Positions 8,773 through 17,336 are shown, numbered from the stretch's first letter. The stretch is DNA of 64,000 bases from DATENM01 sp045807725 (GCA_045807725.1 JBJMGV010000054.1:61061-125060); one strand, 5' to 3'. Notes: generated from the sequence alone by a model not told the origin. Translations and numbers: made by a program.

Positions 8773-10656
8773 TTAGTCGTCGGCGACCGATTCGTTCAGC
8801 ATGCGCTTGGCGTCCTGGTAGAACTGCAACTGGTATAGCCGCCAGTAGAAGCCGCGCTCGGCCAACAAGTCTTGATGTGTGCCGACCTCGCGGATTTCGC
8901 CTTTGTGCATAACGATGATCTTGTCTACGGATTGAATCGTCGAAAGGCGGTGGGCGATGACCAGTGACGTGCGCCCTTCCATCAAGCGCTCAACCGCATC
9001 ACGAATGAGGATTTCCGTTTCGGTATCAATCGAGCTGGTCGCTTCATCGAGTATCAACACACGCGGGTCGAAGGCCAGCGCGCGGGCGAAGCTGATTAAC
9101 TGTTTCTGCCCGACCGACAGGCCCGCGCCGCGCTCGCGCAGCTCGGCGTGATAGCCTTCGGGCAATCGCTCGATAAAGTCCGCCGCGTGGACTTCGCGCG
9201 CCGCGTGCTGCAACTGCTCGTCGCTGATCGCCGTGTTGCCCAGGCGGATGTTAGACGCGATGTCGCCCGAAAACAGAAACACATCCTGAAGCACGATGCT
9301 GAAGTTGGCGCGCAGCTCTTCAAGGTCTATCTCGCGGATGTTGACGCCGTCCAGCAGAATCTCGCCGCGCTGAATGTCATAAAAGCGCAGCAGCAGGTTG
9401 GTGATCGTCGTCTTTCCCGCCCCTGTGTGACCGACGAAGGCGACGCGCTCGCCCGGCTCAGCGACGAAGGACACGTCTTTCAGAATCCAGTCTTCATCTT
9501 TGTAAGCGAACCAGACGTTGCGGAATTCGATGCGCCCGTGCGCGCGGCCTATCTTCACCGGCTGGTCGGGCGATTTGATCGTCACCGGCTCATCCAGCAG
9601 CTTGAAGATGCGCTCGGACGAGGCCATCGCCGACTGTAAGATATTATACTTTTCGCTGATGTCTGAGATCGGCTCGTAAAAGTTTCGCGCCAACTGGATG
9701 AAGGCGACGAGCGTGCCGATGGTCGCCACGCCGCGCACTACCTGACCGCCGCCGTACCAGATGATCAAGCCAACGCCGACCGCGCCGACGATCTCGACCG
9801 CCGGGTAGAAGACCGCATAATAAAAGATCGTATCGATGTTGGCCTGCCGGTGCACGTCGTTGATCTGATCGAACTGGCGCATCTCTTTGGCTTCGCGGTT
9901 GAACAACTGGACGACCGGCATGCCGGTGATGTGCTCTTGCAGGAACGCGTTGATGCGAGCGATGCGAACGCGCACTTGACGGAACGACGAGCGCGCGCCC
10001 AGCCGGAACCATGTCGTCAGCGCCGCAAGCAAAGGCAGAATCGAAAACGACACCAGCGCCAGTTGCCAGTTGACCTCGAACATGAAGATGACGATGTAGA
10101 AGATCATCGCCACGTCGCCGAAGATCGAAATGACGCCGGCGGTGAACATCTCGTTGAGCGCGTCAACGTCGGTCGTCAGGCGCGTCATCAGCCGGCCCAC
10201 AGGGTTGCGGTCGTAATACTGCACGGGCAGTTGCTGGAGGTGCGCGAAGATCTCTTTGCGCAGGTCGTACATAATGTACTGCCCCATCGCTTGCATAACG
10301 ATGGCCTGAGTGTACTGCACGGCGAAGGCGGCGAGATTGGCGAGCAGGAAAACAATGGCGATGAAGCTGAGTCCTTCAAAGGCGTTGCCGCCGAAGCCCA
10401 GCGCGTCAGCCGAGTGCTTGAGGAATCGCGTGAAGCCCGTCACCTTCGTAGGGTCGCTGGTCGGGTCCATGAACAGATCAATCGCGGCCTTGATCAACGG
10501 CGGCCCGGCCAGCACCAGCGGCGCGCTCAGCATCGTCAGCACGATAGCGACCAGCGCGTACCACTTGTACGGCCACAGGTATCCGAGCAAGCGCCGCATC
10601 AGGCGCGTGTCATAAGCTTTACCTAATACCTCTTCTTCGTGTTGTGAATCTGCCAT
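8773..10656 (-). CDS. ABC exporter half with consensus Walker B and noncanonical signature
   Basis: Type IV ABC half-transporter (627 residues): six-helix membrane domain (residues 30-340) and nucleotide-binding domain (375-610). Walker A is GHTGAGKTT (409-417), the Q-loop is IVLQD, the signature is LSVGQKQL (513-520, not LSGGQ), Walker B is VLILDEATSSID with catalytic Glu538, and the H-loop is IAHRLST. This matches the TM288-type subunit of heterodimeric exporters, whose signature motif pairs with the partner's degenerate site. The partner is at 11152-12948 on the same strand. Lipid or drug export across the inner membrane is inferred; the substrate is unknown. Confidence 0.85.
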   Translation of the reverse strand: MADSQHEEEVLGKAYDTRLMRRLLGYLWPYKWYALVAIVLTMLSAPLVLAGPPLIKAAIDLFMDPTSDPTKVTGFTRFLKHSADALGFGGNAFEGLSFIAIVFLLANLAAFAVQYTQAIVMQAMGQYIMYDLRKEIFAHLQQLPVQYYDRNPVGRLMTRLTTDVDALNEMFTAGVISIFGDVAMIFYIVIFMFEVNWQLALVSFSILPLLAALTTWFRLGARSSFRQVRVRIARINAFLQEHITGMPVVQLFNREAKEMRQFDQINDVHRQANIDTIFYYAVFYPAVEIVGAVGVGLIIWYGGGQVVRGVATIGTLVAFIQLARNFYEPISDISEKYNILQSAMASSERIFKLLDEPVTIKSPDQPVKIGRAHGRIEFRNVWFAYKDEDWILKDVSFVAEPGERVAFVGHTGAGKTTITNLLLRFYDIQRGEILLDGVNIREIDLEELRANFSIVLQDVFLFSGDIASNIRLGNTAISDEQLQHAAREVHAADFIERLPEGYHAELRERGAGLSVGQKQLISFARALAFDPRVLILDEATSSIDTETEILIRDAVERLMEGRTSLVIAHRLSTIQSVDKIIVMHKGEIREVGTHQDLLAERGFYWRLYQLQFYQDAKRMLNESVADD

Positions 10657-10663
10657 AAGATCA

Positions 10664-10742
10664 GGGGCTAGAGGCTGGAGGCTAGAGACTAGCGACCGGA
10701 AGTTTCCCTCTAGTCTCCAGCCTCCAGTCTCTAGTCTCTAGC
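10664..10742. repeat. inverted short-tandem-repeat locus, word GGCTAGA/CTAGTCT
   Basis: The left arm 10664-10697 repeats CTAGAGGCTGGAGG-like words; the right arm 10710-10742 repeats the complement (CTAGTCTCCAGCCTCC). The stop codon of the protease gene (10738-10740 on the minus strand) lies inside the right arm, so the repeat supplies the TAG. Confidence 0.75.
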
Positions 10743-11112
10743 TGGCTGCCGCCGGCAACGGCCCGGCAGCAACGAGCCGTTTACGGCTTGAGTCAACCGT
10801 CAGGTTCAATCCTTCGAGCGTCCGCGCGCCAAGCAAGGCGAGATCACCCTTTTCGGCGAACACGACCTCATCAACGGTGAAAAATTTGTCGAGGCGTATA
10901 ATGGCAAAGCCGACGCTGCGCGTCACCTGCTGACCATTAGCCATCACGAAAGCCACGTCTTTCTTCTCGCGGTCTACGCCGATCTTTTCGAGTGTCACCG
11001 CCGGAATCCAGGTGTATTCGCTGCCCGTGTCAACGAGGAGCTTCGGCACAACGACAGATTTCTTACGGTCAATGATATTCTCAATCTTGCATCGCGCGTG
11101 AAAGGTTCCCAT
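10738..11112 (-). CDS. retropepsin-like aspartyl protease-fold protein
   Basis: A 124-residue clan AA single-domain aspartyl-protease-like protein. The catalytic-type motif LVDTGSEYTWIP lies near residues 25-36. The usual hydrophobic-hydrophobic-Gly element near the end reads LALLGARTLEGLNL. Proteins of this size would act as homodimers. There is no signal peptide, so it is cytosolic. The start at 11112 is preceded by GGGAGG. It sits between the two halves of a heterodimeric ABC exporter on the same strand with short gaps, so co-transcription is likely. Whether it cleaves anything there is unknown. Confidence 0.75.
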   Translation of the reverse strand: MGTFHARCKIENIIDRKKSVVVPKLLVDTGSEYTWIPAVTLEKIGVDREKKDVAFVMANGQQVTRSVGFAIIRLDKFFTVDEVVFAEKGDLALLGARTLEGLNLTVDSSRKRLVAAGPLPAAAS

Positions 11113-11151
11113 CCTAAGTTCCTCCCTGATGCCGCAGCACAACAACCTTTG

Positions 11152-12948
11152 TTAGCTGGCCGCCAGTTCCTCTTCGAGCAACTGCTTCTCGTAGAGTTCG
11201 GCGTACAGGCCGCCGCGCTCGATCAACTCGTCGTGCGTGCCGCGTTCGGCGATGCGCGCGTCGTCCAGCACGACAATCAAATCCGCGTCTTTCACTGTTG
11301 AAACGCGGTGTGACACGATCAAGCTCGTGCGCCCGCGCATCACGCCGCGCAGGTGCGAGAGAATCCGTTCTTCTGTATAAGTGTCAACCGCCGACAGCGC
11401 GTCGTCGAGAATGAGAATCCGGGGGCGGCGAATCAGCGCGCGCGCGATGGCCGTGCGCTGTTTCTGTCCGCCCGACAGCGTAATGCCGCGTTCGCCGACG
11501 AACGTGTCGAAGCCCTGCGGGAACTCGCGTATATCATCAGCAATGCCGGCCTTGGTCGCGGCGTCTTCGATCTCTTCGCGCGTCGCGTTCTCGACGCCGA
11601 AAGCAATGTTGCCGGCTATCGTCTCGCTGAATAGAAAGGTCTCCTGCGGCACGTAGCCGATATTGCTGCGCAAGACGCCGAGCGGTATCTGGCGAATGGG
11701 ATGGCCATCGATCAAGATCATTCCCGGCTCGGCATCGAGCAGGCGCGTGACCAGATTCATCAACGTCGATTTGCCTGAGCCGACCGCGCCGACGAACGCG
11801 ACCGTCATGCCCGGCGCAATGCGCAGATCAATATCATTCAGCGATGGCGACGCCGCGCCTTCATAGGTGAACGTGAGATGGCGGAATTCGATCTCGCCGT
11901 CGATCTCGCGGATGTCGCGCGTTTCTTCAGTGTCGCGGATCAACGGCTCGGTCGTGAGAATCTCGTTCATACGTCCCATCGACGCCATACCACGCTGGAA
12001 GATGTTAATCACCCAGCCGAGCGCGATCATCGGCCAGATGAGATAGCCGAGATAAAGCGTGAACTGCACGAATTCGCCGATGGAGATGCCCGTGCCTGCG
12101 GCCTGGCTCTCGCGGATCACCAGCCCGCCGCCGTACCACAGCACGGCGATGAAGCCGAGGCCGATGAAGAACTGTAGGATCGGGTGGAAGATGCTCGACA
12201 GTTTAATCAGGCTGAGATTGCGGCTGACCGATTCGCGGTTAATGGCGCGAAAGCTCTCCATCTCGGCGCGCTCCTGCGTGTAGGCGCGGATGACGCGGAC
12301 GCCGGCAAGCGATTCCTGCGCGCGGTTCGAGACCGTGCCGAAGTAATCCTGCACTTGCTCGAAGCGGTCGTGAATGCGACGGGAGAAGTAATGCGTCGCC
12401 GTTGCCACCAGCGGCATCGAGACGAAGGCCAGCAGCGTCAGCCGCCAGTTGATGCGCGCCATCAGCGGCACAAGCAAGGCCATCGCAAAGATGGTGTTGA
12501 GCGAATACATCAGCGCCGGGCCGACGATCATACGAACGGCGCTGAGATCGTTGGTCGCGCGCGCCATCAGATCGCCCGTGCGATGGTTTTGATAAAACTC
12601 GAATGGCAGCCGTTGCAGGTGTTCATAGAAATTGTTGCGCATATCGAATTCGATATGCCGCGACATATTGATGAGCAGTCGCCGCTGTGTGAACAGGAAG
12701 ACGCCTTGCATCAGCGTCGCAAGCACGATCAACGCGCCGTACTTCAGCAGCACGGCGTTGGCGCTCTCTCCTGTCGGGTTGCTTCCTTCAATCGCCGTTC
12801 GCATCCCGGCGATGGCGTCGGTAGCGCGGTGGACGAAGTCGGGCGTGACCAGCTTGAAGACGTTCGTCATAAACACGCACGCCGTGCCGAAGAGAATCGT
12901 GCGCTTGTACGGTTTGAAGTAACTGACGAGCCTGCGAAACCGAGTCAT
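11152..12948 (-). CDS. ABC exporter half with degenerate catalytic site
   Basis: Half-transporter (598 residues) with a six-helix membrane domain (residues 15-325) and a C-terminal nucleotide-binding domain. Walker A is GAVGSGKST (387-395) and the signature is canonical LSGGQKQR (491-498). Walker B is ILILDDALSAVD, so the catalytic glutamate is replaced by Asp516. This replacement is the hallmark of the TM287-like subunit of heterodimeric exporters. Together with the 8773-10656 gene it should form one consensus and one degenerate ATP site. First gene of a minus-strand set of three (this, the protease-like protein, the second ABC half). Confidence 0.85.
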   Translation of the reverse strand: MTRFRRLVSYFKPYKRTILFGTACVFMTNVFKLVTPDFVHRATDAIAGMRTAIEGSNPTGESANAVLLKYGALIVLATLMQGVFLFTQRRLLINMSRHIEFDMRNNFYEHLQRLPFEFYQNHRTGDLMARATNDLSAVRMIVGPALMYSLNTIFAMALLVPLMARINWRLTLLAFVSMPLVATATHYFSRRIHDRFEQVQDYFGTVSNRAQESLAGVRVIRAYTQERAEMESFRAINRESVSRNLSLIKLSSIFHPILQFFIGLGFIAVLWYGGGLVIRESQAAGTGISIGEFVQFTLYLGYLIWPMIALGWVINIFQRGMASMGRMNEILTTEPLIRDTEETRDIREIDGEIEFRHLTFTYEGAASPSLNDIDLRIAPGMTVAFVGAVGSGKSTLMNLVTRLLDAEPGMILIDGHPIRQIPLGVLRSNIGYVPQETFLFSETIAGNIAFGVENATREEIEDAATKAGIADDIREFPQGFDTFVGERGITLSGGQKQRTAIARALIRRPRILILDDALSAVDTYTEERILSHLRGVMRGRTSLIVSHRVSTVKDADLIVVLDDARIAERGTHDELIERGGLYAELYEKQLLEEELAAS

Positions 12949-13003
12949 AAAGAGATTCTAACGACTGCCCTCACGCCGCGAAAGGACGACGCGGCGGCGC
13001 GAG

Positions 13004-13148
13004 GAAAAAGACGACGCGGCGACACGGCGACACGGCGACACGGCGAAAGAAGAAATCAAAGGGCTATTCCGTCGTCTTTCCCTCGCCGCGTCGCCGCATC
13101 GCCGCGTTCCTCTTCCGCGTCGTCGTGTCGCCGCGTCCCCACGTCGCC
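13004..13148. repeat. inverted short-tandem-repeat locus, word CGACACGG
   Basis: The left arm (13004-13050) has several consecutive CGACACGG-like units; the right arm (13072-13148) has complementary TCGCCGCG/TCGCCGTG-like units. The right arm is translated as the C-terminal tail of the thioesterase gene. Confidence 0.7.
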
Positions 13149-13571
13149 ATCTTTGCGCTCGTTCAGGCGGATGTAGGTGAGCAGTCCCTTTGCCGCCAGC
13201 CGCCCTTTGTCGTCGAACACGTCGCATTCGGCGACGATGATGCGGCGGCCATCGCGGATCAATCGCGCGTCGGCGGTGACGCGGCCTTCGCGGATTGACG
13301 AGAGGTAATTAATCTTCATCTCGACCGTAGTGAAGCGGTCTTCCGGCTCGGACGCGCCGATGATGGCAAAGGCGACTGCCGTGTCGATCAGCGAAGCAAT
13401 CGCGCCGCCGTGCATCACGCCTTGCAGTTGCTTCAACTCTTTGCGCACTTCGACGCTCAAGAGGGCGCGGCCATGCTCGATGGAATCAATCTCGATGCCG
13501 AGCATACGCGGGAAGTGATTGGTGTCGAACTTCTCTTGGATCAGTCGCTCGCGTTCGGGTGTAATGTTCAT
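13056..13571 (-). CDS. PaaI-family hotdog thioesterase with repeat-derived tail
   Basis: Cytosolic acyl-CoA thioesterase of the 4HBT/PaaI class. The hotdog core is residues 15-138, with GVMHGGAIASLIDTAVAFA (51-69) providing the conserved HGGA, and ends at LLTYIRLNE. Family members normally end near there. Residues 139-171 (GTRRHDDAEEERGDAATRRG) are low-complexity and encoded entirely by the word repeat at 13072-13148, so the tail is probably an accident of repeat insertion that removed the original stop. It overlaps the upstream alkyltransferase-like gene by 4 bp (13568-13571), indicating translational coupling. Physiological substrate unknown. Confidence 0.8.
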   Translation of the reverse strand: MNITPERERLIQEKFDTNHFPRMLGIEIDSIEHGRALLSVEVRKELKQLQGVMHGGAIASLIDTAVAFAIIGASEPEDRFTTVEMKINYLSSIREGRVTADARLIRDGRRIIVAECDVFDDKGRLAAKGLLTYIRLNERKDGDVGTRRHDDAEEERGDAATRRGKDDGIAL

Positions 13572-14047
13572 CTCTTTGCTCTCTTCTTCGCAGGCACGGT
13601 TGATGGCTTTGCGGCTTTAGCCGCTGGCTCCTTCAATGAATCGGCTTTTGCTTTACGCCTGGCCGGCGACCATTGATAGACGCTCAGATCGCAGTGGCCG
13701 CGCTCATCAAAGACGACGCCCTCGGCTTCGAGCAGATAGCGTTGCAGTTGCGGCTCGGCGATGATGATGCGGCCCGTCGAGATGCCGCCCTTTGAATTGA
13801 TGACGCGATGCCAGGGAATGTCGCGCCCGTCCTGCGGCGTTGCGTGCATCGCCCAGCCGACCAGTCGCGGGCTGTAACGGTCGTCCATCAGCCGCGCGAT
13901 CTGGCCATAGGTCATCACCCGCCCGCGCGGAATCTTCAGCACGACGCGGTATATCTTTTCAAATGCCTGCTCATGTTTTTCGACACGGGGACGCGGCGGC
14001 GCGGCGACGCGGCGATTAGATTTCTGTGGCTCTCTTTTTCGGCTCAT
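13568..14047 (-). CDS. alkyltransferase-like (ATL) DNA-repair protein
   Basis: A 159-residue MGMT-fold protein. The DNA-binding helix region is VMTYGQIARLMDD (residues 44-56), followed by VGWAMHAT. The active-site motif reads IPWHRVI, with Trp79 where methyltransferases have Cys (PCHR). By established ATL biology it should bind O6-alkylguanine without transferring the alkyl group and hand the lesion to nucleotide excision repair. The first 25 residues (RKREPQKSNRRVAAPPRPR) come from another word repeat, and a Lys/Ala-rich tail follows residue 130, so both ends are atypical. An internal start is possible. Overlaps the thioesterase by 4 bp. Confidence 0.85.
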   Translation of the reverse strand: MSRKREPQKSNRRVAAPPRPRVEKHEQAFEKIYRVVLKIPRGRVMTYGQIARLMDDRYSPRLVGWAMHATPQDGRDIPWHRVINSKGGISTGRIIIAEPQLQRYLLEAEGVVFDERGHCDLSVYQWSPARRKAKADSLKEPAAKAAKPSTVPAKKRAKR

Positions 14048-14119
14048 CAGTCATCCTGTCCGCGGCGACCGCGTGAAGATGGCCGACCGTCGCCGTGTCT
14101 TCGCGTCGCCGCGTCCCGT
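13979..14119. repeat. short-tandem-repeat locus, word GGCGACGC
   Basis: GACGCGG/CGGCGACG words at 13979-14020 and complementary words (CGTCGCCGTGTC, CGCGTCGCCGCG) at 14089-14119. The left part overlaps the 5' end of the ATL gene; the right part abuts the 3' end of the DinB gene (stop at 14121). Confidence 0.6.
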
Positions 14120-14120
14120 T

Positions 14121-14576
14121 TTATGAATAAAGGCTCGGCGGCTCGACGCCGGCCAGTCGCAAGTAGGTGTAGAACTGGCCGCGATGATGAATCTCGTGCT
14201 CGGTCATGCTCCACAGCAGAACGACGCGACGCATTTTATGCCCGAACGCTTCGACCTCTTCATTCAACTGATCGAGGCTCAGCTTCGCCACTTCAGCCGC
14301 CAGGCGCTGGTGGCTCTCTTTATAAGCGCGGACGATCTCATCGACGCTGGCCGACGATAGATCAAGGTCGCCTTTCTGCATCGTGCCGGCCAGCGCCGTG
14401 CGAACGATAGCCGATTCGGCTTCGGGAATATGGCGGACCAACTCGCGCAGGGTGAACATGCCTTCCGCCGGTCGCCAGTCGAGTTTATCTTCGGGGGCAG
14501 CGGCCAGTGCCCGCGCCGACTGTTTGTGTATGCGGTTCCAGTTGCTAACGAAATGCTCCGTCTCAGGACAACTCAT
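14121..14576 (-). CDS. DinB family protein
   Basis: A 151-residue four-helix DinB/YfiT-fold protein. Expected metal ligands appear as histidines in ELVRHIPEAE and in MTEHEIHHRGQFYTYLRLAG. The family contains thiol-dependent transferases and damage-inducible proteins; no specific reaction can be assigned. The start at 14576 is chosen because GGGAG precedes it and the protein then begins in the helical domain; an upstream start would add 25 unconserved residues. It lies 73 bp upstream of the ATL gene on the same strand, which makes a repair or stress cluster plausible. Confidence 0.8.
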   Translation of the reverse strand: MSCPETEHFVSNWNRIHKQSARALAAAPEDKLDWRPAEGMFTLRELVRHIPEAESAIVRTALAGTMQKGDLDLSSASVDEIVRAYKESHQRLAAEVAKLSLDQLNEEVEAFGHKMRRVVLLWSMTEHEIHHRGQFYTYLRLAGVEPPSLYS

Positions 14577-14659
14577 AGCTTGCTCCCTTTCTAAAGATGA
14601 ATTCGCGCGCGCTCCGCTGGCTATTATCCTTTCGTCGCGCACGCGCCGCAACTCAATCG

Positions 14660-14796
14660 GTTCTTAGTTTTCAGTTTTTAGTTTTCACTCTTCAACAGGA
14701 ATCAACAAGCGGCGGCCAGTGACAGTTAAAGTCAACGGGTTTACGGAAAGCGGAAGCAAAAACTGGCAGCCGGCAACCGATAACCGGCAACGGCTC
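14660..14796. repeat. short-tandem-repeat words TTTTCAG and GGCAACC
   Basis: TTAGTTTTCAGTTTTTAG-type words at 14660-14692 and GGCAGCCGGCAACC-type words at 14762-14796. No clear inverted arm is present. Upstream of the DinB gene and next to the gene-free hairpin-rich stretch. Confidence 0.45.
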
Positions 14797-15009
14797 GAAG
14801 GTAGCCGCCATTACGTTTCAGATTTCCGGTGCGTCGCGGCGAGGCGCTACCACTTTGGGGCAGACGCGGGTTGGCATAGTGACGCAATTTGTAAACGCCG
14901 AGTGCCGCATTTTGTTAGTCTCTCAGCGCTTGCATACTTCAACTGTGAAAGTAGTTCTTTAAGCCTTAGCGCATAAGCTGATGGGCTAAAAGCGACTCTC
15001 CATTTTGCT

Positions 15010-15332
15010 AAAGAATCGCTTGAGCGGTGGCACAGGCGTTGCTCAAGCTAAGCGCGGTTCTAGCAGTTCGACAGTTTGAAAGAAACCTCTTCTGCTCAAA
15101 GCAACTGCCGTGTGCGGAACTAATGCGGCGGATGGAAGGGAGGATGGGGGCCCTGCCTTCCATTCAACGCAATCTCACGAGAGGCGAGCAGGCCACTCGT
15201 TATGAAGTAGCATTACTGAGAGAAGCGACAAACAATTAAGTGTTCAGGGTGTAGAGGCACAAGGGGGCGTGGCTCTACATCGTGAATCGAAAAGCCGCCG
15301 GTGATAAAAGTCATCGGCGGCTTCTATTTTTT
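15010..15332 (+). ncRNA. candidate structured RNA ending in an intrinsic terminator
   Basis: The interval from 14652 to 15398 has no credible protein gene. Within it are four successive hairpins: 15018-15048 (GCTTGAGC/GCTCAAGC, perfect 8 bp), 15130-15165 (10-bp stem GGATGGAAGG/CCTTCCATTC with one G-U), 15249-15280 (TGTAGAG/CTCTACA plus an inner CAC/GTG), and a terminator at 15292-15332. A terminator with no reading frame upstream suggests a small RNA, or a long leader/attenuator of the gene at 15399. I looked for tmRNA, RNase P, SRP and 6S hallmarks and found none. Start of the transcript unknown. Confidence 0.4.
15292..15332 (+). terminator. strong intrinsic terminator
   Basis: AAGCCGCCGGTGA (15292-15304) pairs with TCATCGGCGGCTT (15311-15323), 13 pairs with one G-U, a 6-base loop, then CTATTTTTT. 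It precedes the next start codon by 66 bp. Confidence 0.85.
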
Positions 15333-15398
15333 GCGCCAGCCTTGCACCTTCCCTTGTGCCTGTCCGAGTCCGACCCGCCGCGTTATACTCAAATCACT

Positions 15399-16286
15399 AT
15401 GGCATTGATCGAGCTGCGGCGCGCAGAGAATGTCGCCGGCGATTTCTTTGTTGATTCGTCCTGCATTGACTGTGACCTCTGCCGCCAGATCGCCCCGGCA
15501 ACCTTCAAAGCCGTAGGCGAACAGAGCGCCGTCTTCGACCAGCCACGCACGCCCGACGAACAGATGGCCGCGCTTAAAGCGTTGGTCACTTGCCCGACGG
15601 CTTCTATCGGCACTACCGTCAAGCTCGACACCAAAGCGGCTATCAGAGCCTATCCTGAGTTGATCGCCGACGACGTTTTCTTCTGCGGCTTCGCCGCCGA
15701 GTCGAGCTTCGGCGCGGCAAGCTATCTCATACGCCGACCGGCGGGCAATGTGCTGGTCGATTCGCCGCGCTTCACGCGCCCGCTGGCGCGGCAGATCGAA
15801 GCGTTGGGCGGCGTGCGTTGGATGTTCCTCACGCACCGCGACGACGTAGCCGATCACGAACGATGGGCAGCGCGTTTCAATGCCGAGCGCGTCCTGCACC
15901 GCGACGACATCACGCGGCGCACGAGCGCCGTCGAGCGCGTCGTGACCGGGTATGACGTGACGCGGCTTGACGATGACTTGCTGGTGATTCCCACACCGGG
16001 TCACACGCGCGGCCACGCCGTCTTGCTCTACCGCGACCGCTTTCTCTTCTCAGGCGATCACCTGTGGTGGTCGCCCGCCTATCGGTCGCTTTACGCCTCG
16101 CCGAACGTCTGCTGGTATTCGTGGGCCGAGCAGATGCGTTCGGTCGAGCGTCTGCTCGATTATCAGTTCGAGTGGGTCTTGCCGGGACACGGGCGGCGCG
16201 CGCACGGCGCTATTGCAGAGATGCGTCGTCAGTTGCTCGACGCCGTCGCGCGGATGCGAGGTCGGCACGCGAGCAACGCGGAATGA
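15399..16286 (+). CDS. ferredoxin-like domain fused to metallo-beta-lactamase fold hydrolase
   Basis: A 295-residue two-domain protein. Residues 1-75 resemble a single-cluster ferredoxin: CIDCDLCRQIAP near residues 22-33, with a distal Cys in LVTCPTAS. Residues 90-290 are a metallo-beta-lactamase domain: THRDDVADH, IPTPGHTRGH, LFSGDHLWW and LPGHG supply the metal ligands. This fusion is known from bacterial MBL families of unsettled function; a redox-linked hydrolase is inferred. The start at 15399 is used because the coding signal begins there; a TATACT box at 15384-15389 ends 9 bp before the ATG, so transcription may be nearly leaderless. A longer start would run back through the terminator. 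Confidence 0.8.
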   Translation: MALIELRRAENVAGDFFVDSSCIDCDLCRQIAPATFKAVGEQSAVFDQPRTPDEQMAALKALVTCPTASIGTTVKLDTKAAIRAYPELIADDVFFCGFAAESSFGAASYLIRRPAGNVLVDSPRFTRPLARQIEALGGVRWMFLTHRDDVADHERWAARFNAERVLHRDDITRRTSAVERVVTGYDVTRLDDDLLVIPTPGHTRGHAVLLYRDRFLFSGDHLWWSPAYRSLYASPNVCWYSWAEQMRSVERLLDYQFEWVLPGHGRRAHGAIAEMRRQLLDAVARMRGRHASNAE

Positions 16287-16538
16287 TATGCCTGATCGGT
16301 CTGCCGCAACGTAGCGGGCCGGGGCATTGTCATAATTCGACAGCAATTCACTGACATTTATTCTCTCCGTATTTCCCAGAAGCATTGACCTGCTATTAAG
16401 GAACTCTGTCAGCCGCCGTGGAGAGTAATAGAAGGTGATATTGCAATAGTCTGCGGAAAAGATCGGCTACTTGGAGTGGCATAGTGGCAGTCAGTTCGTG
16501 TTCACGGGTTGATTCGCTCGTCGAGACTCATTCATAGA

Positions 16539-17336
16539 TCACCGCCTGGATCGTGTGAATGCCTCCTGGATGGCCGCGAGTTCGTACACGCCGAGCGCGT
16601 CGAGTTGTGCGACGCCTGGACGCGTTGAGCCACGCCAATCCGGCCCGTAACTCGGATATCGATCCACGTCATAACCGCCATCCCAGTCGGGCGGGTAGAT
16701 GCCTGCAAAATACGATTTCGTGAGACCTTCTGCCTCGGCATCCACAGGAGCATTGACGAAATCGACCCTCCACTGCCGTCGAGTCCCGCCCCGGAAGCTG
16801 GCGTGGAAAAGGTGCTCGTCGAGCAGAATCAGATCGCCGGGTTCGGTTACGACGACGTGTGCGGGCAGTACCGGAGTTGCCCTACCATCTACTCCCAGCC
16901 CGCGGAGTGCGTCCCCGAAGTCAGGGTGGTGCGAACCGGGCAGAACCCTAAGAGCGCCGTCATCCGCTCCGAGCGGCTCAAGGTAGGCGAGACAGCCGAC
17001 ACTGGCGAGCGGCAAGGCAGAATCCGTGTGCCAGGAGGTATGACCTGAGAACCGTACCGCCTTTGCTCGAGTCGGCAGCACGGAGCCACCGAGCAAGGTC
17101 GCTGCCACCGCATCGAGACGATCCAGCAACGACAGACTTATGGGCGTCTCGGCGGTCATCATCGGCACATATTGGAAACGGGTCGCGCCGGTCCTTGCGA
17201 CACCGGCGACGAGACCATCGTGCAGGACTTGGTCGATCTCCGCCGCGAGCGGGCGCGGGTCGAAGAACTGGCGGAGCACGGTGAAGCCGAACGTCCGAAA
17301 GTCATTTGCCGGATGCGATGTCGAATTGAAGTCCAT
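16539..17336 (-). CDS. phytanoyl-CoA dioxygenase (PhyH) family oxygenase
   Basis: Fe(II)/2-oxoglutarate-dependent oxygenase, 265 residues. The facial triad is visible as WHTD (His103, Asp105) and the distal His178 in LLDEHLFHASFRGG, followed by a basic RRQWR that would hold 2-oxoglutarate. GALRVLPGSHHPDFGD is the usual PhyH loop. The substrate cannot be deduced; small-molecule hydroxylation is the family role. It stands alone between the MBL gene and the M14 peptidase, with about 250 bp of featureless sequence (16287-16538) downstream and 81 bp upstream. Confidence 0.8.
   Translation of the reverse strand: MDFNSTSHPANDFRTFGFTVLRQFFDPRPLAAEIDQVLHDGLVAGVARTGATRFQYVPMMTAETPISLSLLDRLDAVAATLLGGSVLPTRAKAVRFSGHTSWHTDSALPLASVGCLAYLEPLGADDGALRVLPGSHHPDFGDALRGLGVDGRATPVLPAHVVVTEPGDLILLDEHLFHASFRGGTRRQWRVDFVNAPVDAEAEGLTKSYFAGIYPPDWDGGYDVDRYPSYGPDWRGSTRPGVAQLDALGVYELAAIQEAFTRSRR

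Noticed and set aside
12184..13176. 330-codon plus-strand open frame
   Set aside because: Antisense to the ABC exporter gene; Arg/His/Gln-rich composition typical of a shadow frame in GC-rich DNA.
15090..15165. Possible group II intron fragment (GCCGTGTGCGG and GAAGGGAGG words)
   Set aside because: No domain V hairpin of the right form, no reverse transcriptase, and no intron boundaries; likely coincidence.
16287..16538. Search for a gene or mobile element between the MBL and PhyH genes
   Set aside because: No reading frame, repeat or insertion-sequence end is visible.
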